In this document: positions 56,382 through 64,000 of the stretch, piece after piece | Position numbering within the stretch: the stretch's first letter is position 1 | Layout of the letters: each line of letters opens with the position of its first letter | Source of the DNA: Macrolepiota albuminosa | Lineage: Eukaryota; Basidiomycota; Agaricomycetes; Agaricales; Agaricaceae | Assembly: GCA_027475525.1 (NCBI GenBank) | Contig: JAMWFC010000005.1 | Span: 2,120,019 to 2,184,018 of the forward strand | DNA: 64,000 nucleotides | Direction of reading: 5' to 3' | Position numbers and translations under genes: made by a program | Notes under the pieces: model-generated | The model's input: the letters and a program-made list of their open reading frames with translations, nothing else | The model's database searches: none | What the model was told of the DNA's origin: nothing

Positions 56382-59267
56382 ATGTCGTCGTCGCAACAAG
56401 ACCAACGTTACTCGAGAGATAACCAGAGCTCGCGGAGCTCTGGTGGTGGGGGAGAAGTGAGAGAACAGCAGCAAATGCCGCAGCAGCAAGGGGGTATGGG
56501 GAGCTTTTTTGCGTACCCTCAGGCGCAGCAGGGGTACGGGCAGGGGCAGATGCCCATGTTCTTTATGCCGATGCCGGTACCAATGGGTCAGCAGGCGGCG
56601 GGGGCAGGATCGAACTGGGGAATGATGATGCCCCAGGGAGCGATGATGCCGCCGCTGCAGCCCTGGCAGCAAATGGGAGGAATGGCACAAGGCCAGGCGC
56701 AGAGTGGAGGAAGTCATCAGCCTATGGAGGTTGATGGGGAAGCGAGAGCGAGTAGACCGGGAAGAGAGAGCTCGCCCCCGAGAGAAGGACGACGTAAGGT
56801 GCAATACGAGAGAGAGGTACCCCGGGGATCTCCCCGGGAGAGGTCGCAGGAGGATCGGAGGTCGAGCAGACGAGGCCCACAGGAAGGGTCGCGTCGAGAG
56901 ACAAGGCAGCGGTCTCCCGAGCGGGAGACAACTCAGGATAAAGGAAAAGGGAAGGAACGGGCGACAGAAAGAGATCAGTGGCGGGATGAGCCACACGCAG
57001 AGGCGTTGTGGAGGCGTTTATTACAGGCGGGTCACCGCGTGCCGCCTGAGACCGAGTTCCTCCGAGATACAGTGGCCCAAGTAGTGGTCACTGGGTTGTT
57101 AGACGAGATAGCGCTGTTGCAAGAGCGGCAGCATAATACTATTGCAACCTTCAACAAGGCGCTGAAACGTCGGGCGGCCACGCCCGAATCTGCCCTGGAG
57201 TCAGAACCGAAGAGAACCCGGGCAGATCGACCACGGGCGGAGGACAGCGCTCGACCTCGTGAAGGTCGAGTAACGGGGGTGCTGCCGTTGGAGCAGCGGA
57301 TAGAGAGAGAAAGTGGTCCGTCAACGTCGTCGGAGTTGTCCAGACAAGGGTCGGTGAGGAGTGCGTTATCTTCGACGCAAGCGCCGAAGAGGAAAGAGAG
57401 AGCAGCGAAGCAGGTGGATGAATTTTTGGTGCAAACAGTGACGTTTGCAGCAGATGTGCCACAAGGAGCGCCGAGGGGAGTGCTGAGGTTTCAGCCCCCG
57501 GTAGAGTATGAGCCGCCAGCAGAAAGCTACCCCGAGAAGTGGCTGGACGCCGATCCTCGAACGGAGAACGAGGCAGAAAATGTGGTGCCCTCAGGTGCAC
57601 CAATGGTTGTTGCAGGAGTATCAACGGTAGCCTATCCCCACGGGGATAGTGAAGACGAGGATGCGAACTATATCAGTTCGAATGAGGCCACTCCGGACGA
57701 GGAGGAGTCGAAGCATGAGCGGGGAGTGCGGGTCGCTCGCAATATGAAGAAGAACAAACGGAGGAAGAATGAACAGGCTGAGTTCGAGCGGAATAAGCAG
57801 AGACGAGCCGAGGAAGCTACGGGGATTATTCCCCCGAGCCTCGGTGTTCGAATATTTGCGGACCACACTGTGGAACGCCTCAACTCGTTCTTCAATGGAG
57901 GGTTGGATCGACATTTTTATTATTCGTCCGCGAATAATACCGTATATGTGGGACCGGAGGCTCGACAGGCCTACATCCACGAGTCCAGCCATGTGAGCGG
58001 GTATGGTGGATCAAAGGGAACCCTCAGTAAGGTCGTGCCTAGAGGGTTCCCCATGAATCCCCTCCAATTACGCAAGCTGGTGGAACTAGTTCGTAACCGG
58101 TACGCGCCAGCTGACGACAGGATCGCCGGCTATCAATTGTTTCGAGAGTTCCGCCGCGTGAGCGATGCGTGCGACGTCAGTGCCCGTGACAAGACCATGA
58201 AGCTGGTCTTGAACCATAGTGATTACAGCAAGGTGGATCCCCCGTTTGAGGCGCGATCGGCGGTGATGAGGATGATGCCCCTACCTGTCCCGGATGGGAT
58301 AGTGCGCACAAAGGAGTGGGGGAGCCACCGAAACACAACGCTCGCAGGCGTCAGCTTCGAGCAGATTGAAAAAACGCTGGACCTGGAGAAATGGGCCCAG
58401 AATGCACTGTATTTCGGGCGACCAGGCATGCCAAATGCCATTCCCGGGATCGCATTTGATACCGCGTATCGAATGCACTGGAGGACTATCTTTGGCCATG
58501 CCTTGATTAGGTCCTTGTCCCCCCAGGGCAAGGCTCGATCGACATTTGCCCGGCAAATGGCATTAGTGTTGGCCAAGCCGGGATTGTACCGCGAGGCGGT
58601 ACAAGACTTTAATACGGCCCATCCCAACGAACCGTTCGTTCCAGCTCCATGGAATATCGTGTCCATCATGACGCCCGTCTTCCCGGATGAGGCCGCGAGC
58701 ACCATTACTGAAGACGACGTGATCCGAGTGATGCTTCACAACCGCATCCCCGTGGAGTGGGCTGACCATGCGTATACGTATGGAGTGGTGTTCCTCGAAC
58801 ACCAATTTTTCAATCCTACTCCGGCCATGCCACGCTACGTTCATGTTGATAATGAACGTCATGCTCGAATGCATCGTTATGGGACACCGGCGGCTATACC
58901 GGATTGGGATGGGTGGAGAACACCAACCACCGAGGACGTTTATCGTCTTCGGGTATTGTTGGCAAAGGAGGAGGAAGAGCAGCGCCGTTTCTACGCGAAC
59001 CACGGGTTGCATTACTACATTGGGTCAGACCCCAATGTGCATCATCTGTGGAAGAGGCAGGAGCAACATGGGCCCTTGCCCACTAGTTGTCCGACCGCAA
59101 GCGCTGGCCCAGCACAGGAGCCCGACGCGTCGGCTCGTCCACTTACTCCGGCGCCACCAACAAGGCCGCCGTCGGTCGATGAGCGCATGCAGTCCCCCCA
59201 GTTGGAAGACTACCCGTCAAGCCCACTGGAGCCAATTGCATCTCCGATCGCACCTGCCATGGACTGA
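56382..59267 (+). CDS. Third ORF of chromovirus, 961 aa, unknown function
   Basis: Starts 110 bp after the pol stop, in another frame, and ends 57 bp before the 3' LTR. Residues 1-110 are low-complexity Q/G/M/P (prion-like; FFMPMPVPMGQQAAG). Residues 115-205 are R/S/E-rich with RS and RG dipeptides. About 205-270 form a helical segment (EALWRRLLQAGHRVPPETEF, VTGLLDEIALLQERQHNTIA) ending in KRR. About 270-470 are disordered. About 470-900 form a conserved region (GIIPPSLGVRIFADHTVERL, GFPMNPLQLRKLVELVRNRY, GIAFDTAYRMHWRTIFGHAL, LALVL-like AKPGLYREAV, YVHVDNERHARMHRYG), then a Pro/Ser tail. No signal peptide, membrane span, Cys knuckle or protease motif is visible, so it is not envelope-like. 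A degenerate homologue sits in the same place at 34725-38732. Confidence 0.88.
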   Translation: MSSSQQDQRYSRDNQSSRSSGGGGEVREQQQMPQQQGGMGSFFAYPQAQQGYGQGQMPMFFMPMPVPMGQQAAGAGSNWGMMMPQGAMMPPLQPWQQMGGMAQGQAQSGGSHQPMEVDGEARASRPGRESSPPREGRRKVQYEREVPRGSPRERSQEDRRSSRRGPQEGSRRETRQRSPERETTQDKGKGKERATERDQWRDEPHAEALWRRLLQAGHRVPPETEFLRDTVAQVVVTGLLDEIALLQERQHNTIATFNKALKRRAATPESALESEPKRTRADRPRAEDSARPREGRVTGVLPLEQRIERESGPSTSSELSRQGSVRSALSSTQAPKRKERAAKQVDEFLVQTVTFAADVPQGAPRGVLRFQPPVEYEPPAESYPEKWLDADPRTENEAENVVPSGAPMVVAGVSTVAYPHGDSEDEDANYISSNEATPDEEESKHERGVRVARNMKKNKRRKNEQAEFERNKQRRAEEATGIIPPSLGVRIFADHTVERLNSFFNGGLDRHFYYSSANNTVYVGPEARQAYIHESSHVSGYGGSKGTLSKVVPRGFPMNPLQLRKLVELVRNRYAPADDRIAGYQLFREFRRVSDACDVSARDKTMKLVLNHSDYSKVDPPFEARSAVMRMMPLPVPDGIVRTKEWGSHRNTTLAGVSFEQIEKTLDLEKWAQNALYFGRPGMPNAIPGIAFDTAYRMHWRTIFGHALIRSLSPQGKARSTFARQMALVLAKPGLYREAVQDFNTAHPNEPFVPAPWNIVSIMTPVFPDEAASTITEDDVIRVMLHNRIPVEWADHAYTYGVVFLEHQFFNPTPAMPRYVHVDNERHARMHRYGTPAAIPDWDGWRTPTTEDVYRLRVLLAKEEEEQRRFYANHGLHYYIGSDPNVHHLWKRQEQHGPLPTSCPTASAGPAQEPDASARPLTPAPPTRPPSVDERMQSPQLEDYPSSPLEPIASPIAPAMD

Positions 59268-59310
59268 TAGCGCAAGTTACAGAGTCGGATGTTGCAGACC
59301 GTACAACGGT

Positions 59311-59324
59311 CTGAAAGGGGGGCG
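59311..59324 (+). promoter_or_regulatory. Polypurine tract
   Basis: CTGAAAGGGGGGCG immediately upstream of the 3' LTR. The degenerate element has the equivalent CAAAGGGGGGCA. It primes plus-strand DNA synthesis in LTR elements. Confidence 0.85.
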
Positions 59325-59586
59325 TGTAACAGGGGGACCTCTTCGAGGTCCCTTTTCATTAATTTACCATATCCGCACCCTTAGGGGTGTGGAAGCATAT
59401 CGTATTAGAGGACATAATTACAGTAGTAATTATGTCTCTAATTAATTTACTTTATTTAATTTACTTTAAATTATAGTGTATTTACTCGTATTTGGGTAGA
59501 TACTTTTTCATTGACACTACGTACAGAGAAATCTACCGATTTGGCAGATTCTGTGTCTTGTGTGAATAAGCTAGTATTCTCTTACA
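59325..59586 (+). repeat. 3' LTR of intact chromovirus
   Basis: 262 bp and identical by eye to 48643-48904; followed by the target duplication TCTAA. Confidence 0.95.
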
Positions 59587-62000
59587 TCTAAGTACCTACC
59601 ATTGCACAAATCCTTGGAATCATTTATTACCAGATATACCAAGCACTTTCCAGATCCAAAATATTTTTTGTCTTCCTTCTGAAACTGACTTGTTCTTGGC
59701 TTCTGACAGTTCATGGACATTGGAGGGATCTAGGGAAAGCAATGTTATCTGCCAGTTAATTGGATTGATGTCACCAATGTCTCTTTCACTTCCCAGGACC
59801 ACTGAAAAAGAATCCAATGCCTTGTAAGCAGCCCTGTACTTCTCTGTGGCTGCTTGTATTCTTGCTTGGACTGTATCAATAGTGTTGCAGGCATATTGGC
59901 ATGCTGTCTCTGAACAAATTGATCCTTGAATTTAAACAGATGTGATTGAATCTGGAGATTACTTCTGAGGGCCTCAAAAGCCTCATAAGCTTGGGCTATG
60001 TGCACCTTCCACTCAATCTTGGCAAGATGCAAGTCAAAGATCAACTTTGTTCCAATTTGAGATAGAAGCCAGAGAGAAACAGTGTAGGGGTGCAACAGTT
60101 TCTTCCATGAAATAACAGTCTGTTCTTCAATGTGGGAGAGAGTTGTGACTGCAGGAACATAAAGCTGATTAACTCTGGACCACAAGGCAATCTTACACTG
60201 CATGGCATTGCAACATAGCTGAATTTTTGTCTGTTGTTGACCTTGGGAATGGTCCAATATCTTTGATGCTTCAACTTTGAGATTATGTCTTTGCATCAGA
60301 CATCAGAGTAAGTACTATAACACAAAAAATAGACTTTACATACTGTTCATCCTCAACCTTTAAGCCATACACCATTAGGGAACTTCTCATTTCTTCCTGC
60401 TTTCACTCTTCATTTCTTCATTCTCTCCTTATTCATTCTCTTATTTCTGCTGTCATTCTTTTACCTTACTGCTTCTACTCTCTCAACACTATCTGGTACC
60501 ATTCTTAGCTCTTGAGGTGCTCTGGTTCTTTAGCTATCATTCAGACAAGTATGGGCCCTTCAGTACTGCTTCCAGACAACTTACATAAGTTGGAGTTTGC
60601 CTTTCTGACTTTCAAAGTCTGGAGTTTTCCTGTTTTATTTGTGCACTTGTTTGTTTAGGCAATTTTTGAGTTTTTAAGGTTTTGTTGTATTGTACAGTTG
60701 TTTCCCATGCTTCAGAGGCCTCAGAAGCATCCAACCTGGCATAGAGAATCCCTAGACTTGTTCTCTTTGGATCTTCCTCTACCAGGTGAGTAGTTATTAT
60801 GATATTGTCAGTATATACTCTAATACACTTTGAATCTCTCTCTGCCAGCTATGTGACTGAGCCATAGCCCCCAGAGGTTGCCCTTACACACACAATAAGA
60901 ATACTTGGTGACATATGATCATCTAGAGATGTCTCTTCTGTTGTTCCAGCATTCTGAGCTTCAGCCTGTGCCAACTCATAACAAACCGAGGCTTGTATTA
61001 GTTCTACAAAGAAAATGCATTAATTAAAGCAATATTATAGAGACTAATGCAACATGTACTTTTTACTTTGGGAGTAAATGGATTCAGTTTTGTCTTATCT
61101 TGTTCCCAGGCCTCAAATTTTGATCTCCATTTCAATAAAAGATCACAAGGTAATGATGCACTTGACTCAAAATGAGCAATGAAATGATCTGACATATCAA
61201 CTGTTGTAGATTTGAATTTCCACAGAAAAGTATGTCCTAAATTTGGTTTAAATAATTTCATGACCACATTCAATGAAGAACAAATCAAACCTACCCATTG
61301 AAATAATCTTTCTCCAATTGTAGTCACCAAAGTGACAATCAAGGACATCCCTCCTTGAATCTGGACCCATTTCCTTTGTGCTTAAAGCTAATGGGTTGGT
61401 CTCTGCCCATCCATGCTCAGGAGCTTCATCAGTTCAACCAACACCAAGACTATAGTTGAAGGAAAAGATGGAGCAACACGCAGCAACATGAGCTGACATA
61501 GATTGACAGCATCATGTTAAGAGTAGTTAGATTTCTGAAAATCAAGCCAGATTGTGATTATACCATTGAACAGTAATGCAAGATTATGTACTTACTGGCT
61601 CCACATTGTCTTTGTGCAGATACAAATACTCTTTCTAGGCCTTTTCAAGTACAAAATATGCAAATCCATTGTCAAAATCAGGGTCAACTTGGTCATTTGA
61701 CATGTTCTTACATTTCAATCTAAAATTAGCATCAATACCAATGAAAAGGGAGTGAAGCCATCTGTTAAGAAGGTATCAGTATCAAAATGCTGATTAATAG
61801 TACAGAGAAATGTACTTTTTGTTGTCTGGAGTATTTTTCCAATTTTCTGGCATGTTTTTATTTAGATTTGGACAAGCAGAGCATTCTACAGCACATGATC
61901 TAGGTGTTGTTCTTGCAATTCTGTTCTTCTCATATCCATGTGCCCCATGTTTAAGAGTTTTGAGGTAACACCATTGTCTTATCATTAGCAGAAGTGACTT
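59587..62000 (-). pseudogene. KDZ transposase remnant (5' and middle parts)
   Basis: Minus-strand pieces in family order: GAHGYEKNRIARTTPRSC with CAVECSACPN (about 61880-61950, N-terminal zinc-like part), FIGIDANFRLKCKNMS (about 61700-61760), then WRSKFEAWEQDKTKLNPF (about 61080-61140). Next are AYEAFEALRSNLQIQSHLFK with FKDQFVQRQHAN (about 59900-60000) and SLDPSNVHELSE with SEGRQKIFWIW (about 59640-59730). Frames change repeatedly. The space between DANFRLK and the WEQDKT segment is only about 600 bp, too short for the catalytic core, so the copy is deleted as well as mutated. The C-terminus lies beyond the inserted retrotransposon, at 48396-48642. Confidence 0.75.
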
Positions 62001-64000
62001 GTAACAATTTTAAAATGTGACAGCAATATATTGAATGTATTTAGCAATAAGTATATAGTAGCTGATCTTTGGAGTATTTATTCTAGTGTTATCTGTTAGG
62101 TGTGAAAATGAGCTGTAGAATTGAAAGGCAGATACTTTCAATTCATAGAAAGCATTTCCAATGTTTTGAGAGTAGCAAAAGTAGCAGCTGTTTTATTGTG
62201 GCTAGAAACAGGCACTTTCACAGGAGCTGAACAGGATGAGACTAGCTTGATGCACCACATGTACAAAAGTCAATTGCTACAGGGTGAATACTAAGGGTGA
62301 ATACTATTATTGTCAATGATATAAAATCTGTCACAAGGTTGGGGATTGAGGCATTTGTCTTCTGCCTGATGACTCAGTTGAAAATGTAAACCCAGTGTTT
62401 TCAGATTTATATTATCCAAAAAAACACCATTCTATTTTTAAGTGTTGACAGTATTCAATATGTTTTGAAATTCTACAAAATCAAACATTGACAACATAAT
62501 TGGATACGATGCAAGAGATTCTCTAAGTATTTGCTTACTATATATTTCCTGCATTTCAAGCCATGTCTAAAAGCAGTTGATACACTTTTAACAAGCCAGA
62601 CCAGCTAGAAACTAAATATAGTATATGCATATATCTTTGGATTTGTCTCTGTGACTACTTGCTTGTATGGGCTGTTGCTAGCATGGTGTGACCAAGATCT
62701 ACATTTGATCAAAAGGTATGGGCCTGTGGCAGACCGAGGTCTACAGCATAGGGTGTTGAATATGTAATGTGGCAGTGTCAATGTGATCATGGTTAGTGTG
62801 ATGTGCCAATGTGGCACAACACGGTACATTAACTTAGTGCAGAAAAGAGAAATACTGGCAATATTTGTATAATATTCAATGTCCAATTCGTATATATCAG
62901 TATCCATAAATATAACACATATAAAAAAAATAATAAGTAGAAAACTGAAAATCAAAGCCTTTATTTATCAACATTGTCCCTGTATGCATAGAATGTGTTG
63001 CCGTTGACACAACCACTATACAAAAATAAGTATATTCCTGTATGATGAGGCTTCGTATTTATAGCCTGTAAAGAAGTATTATTCAACAAATTACATCAAA
63101 AACTGGCAACAAATCTGTTTTTTATTACAATTCAGTTCCTTGACCCTCTCTATAACCCTCTTAATGTGTCCAAATGCTTGAATAACATACATGTGCGCAG
63201 ATCTGGGCATCTGTGAGTCTAACAGAGCCAAAAAAAGGTGCAAATATATGTACTTGATGCTCTGAACTACATCAGTTCTTCTGCTTTTGTTTTTTTCCAA
63301 TTTTATACAACAAATCACCGTCAATAGTTCAGGAAACTGCATGAGATGATTGTTCGGAAGTTGATAAGCAAATCATGGACGTTACGGGGTGAAAATGAAT
63401 GTTCAAAGCAGCGTTGATGTTGAGCAATGTCCAGGATGCCGTGATGCGTCAAATACATGCGTGTCAGTCACATATATGTATCAACATTGCTCCCATTGGC
63501 TTTAAACAGCCAATGTTACCCCCCACATCGTCCTTGGAGCATTTGCACACAGCTAAAGGCTTTGTTGCATGATTTAAAGTTGAAAAAAAAATAGTTCGAA
63601 GTACAATCAAGAAGATCAACATACCAATTTAGTATAAATACCTGCCTGCAACACTCTCATTGGCTTTAAATGGCCAATACTGGCCTCCTCATTATTTTTG
63701 GAGAGTCCAGACCTAGCTGGAGGCTTTGCTGTACATCCTAAATAATAATAATAATAATAATAATTGTTTGATCCACTATTGACCAGCCATTATGACACAT
63801 ATTTGGCTGCTGCCTGGAGCTAATCTAATGCAATGTTGTAAGATGAATCTTCACCAGTATGAGTATGAACGCTGACAGTATAGTTGGGATAATGCGAAGC
63901 AATGAACTCTACAAGCTCTGATATAGAGTCAGCATCAAGATAACAGTCCTGGCTATACCCAAGGCTTATGCATAGATGAATAAAAGTACTGCCTGAGACA
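62001..64000. other. AT-rich repeat-like sequence, no gene recognised
   Basis: Short ORFs (62605-62955, 63091-63342, minus) show no motif. It contains two similar hairpins TTGGCTTTAAACAGCCAA (63498-63515) and TTGGCTTTAAATGGCCAA (63659-63676), about 160 bp apart and embedded in similar surrounding sequence, and a trinucleotide microsatellite at about 63740. Confidence 0.45.
63739..63764. repeat. (AAT)n microsatellite
   Basis: About eight AAT/ATA units in a row. Confidence 0.85.

Larger units (their letters stand above)
48643..59586 (+). mobile_element. Intact Ty3/gypsy chromovirus with UGA readthrough and third ORF
   Basis: 10,944 bp. LTRs at both ends are 262 bp (TGTAACAGGGGG...TCTCTTACA) and identical as far as I can compare. 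The target duplication is TCTAA (48638-48642, 59587-59591). Order: 5' LTR, leader with two hairpins, gag-protease, in-frame UGA, RT-RNaseH-integrase-chromodomain, 961-aa third ORF, polypurine tract, 3' LTR. All ORFs are open, so the copy is a recent insertion and may be active. It lies within a KDZ transposase relic of opposite strand. Confidence 0.95.

Noticed and set aside
55989..56996. 335-codon open frame on the minus strand antisense to pol and the third ORF
   Set aside because: Composition is Leu/Arg/Ser/Pro-rich, the mirror of the Gln/Gly/Arg-rich sense frame; no motif, and it crosses two real ORFs.
56382..59267. Third ORF as a retroviral envelope gene
   Set aside because: No signal peptide, no transmembrane segment, no Cys pattern or furin-like site; disordered basic N-terminus instead.

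Overview
The window looks like a chromosome segment of a basidiomycete fungus, most likely an Agaricomycete. The evidence is intron-dense genes with introns as short as about 36-38 bp, compact divergent gene pairs, a KDZ transposase relic, an Agaricomycete-style F-box protein, and chromodomain-bearing Ty3/gypsy elements.

1-32.5 kb is the gene-bearing half. A transposase-derived integrase-core gene (1554-3105) has a repeat-rich upstream region interrupted by a small TIR element. It is followed by mostly housekeeping genes: AFG2-type double AAA ATPase (minus) divergent from GPI16, the GPI-transamidase subunit (plus); ATP17, mitochondrial ATP synthase subunit f (plus); RCE1 CAAX protease (minus); an intracellular GH2 beta-mannosidase (plus) flanked by two inverted paralogous small Cys-rich proteins; an F-box protein (plus); a DeSI-thioredoxin-PUL multidomain protein (minus); a helical protein of unknown function (minus); the Arf-GAP GLO3 (plus); and a short-chain dehydrogenase (minus).

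32.5-64 kb is a nest of transposons. A decayed minus-strand Ty3/gypsy chromovirus (34273-47539, TSD ATATA) carries two later insertions that look like solo LTRs. A pristine plus-strand relative (48643-59586, 262-bp LTRs identical by eye, TSD TCTAA) sits inside a broken KDZ transposase gene (minus), whose halves lie at about 48.4-48.6 kb and 59.6-62 kb. The rest is AT-rich repeat sequence with ATGCAT palindromes and two tRNA-like boxes.

The most notable biology is in the chromovirus pair. In the intact copy, gag-protease and RT-RNaseH-integrase-chromodomain lie in one reading frame separated by a single UGA in the strong readthrough context UGA CUA; the decayed relative keeps an in-frame UGA CUA at the same place. 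Both elements also carry a long third ORF (961 aa intact) between pol and the 3' LTR. It is not envelope-like, has a disordered Q/G/M/R-rich N-terminus and a conserved C-terminal region that I do not recognise. Neither has a TGG-type primer binding site; both begin CTTTTTTGAAT directly after the 5' LTR.

A technical warning: seven perfect tandem duplications, all with a period of exactly 77 bp, occur in unrelated sequence. Those inside ORFs break the frame, and removing one unit restores it at the two sites I checked. This looks like an assembly artefact (unmerged k=77 overlaps), not biology.
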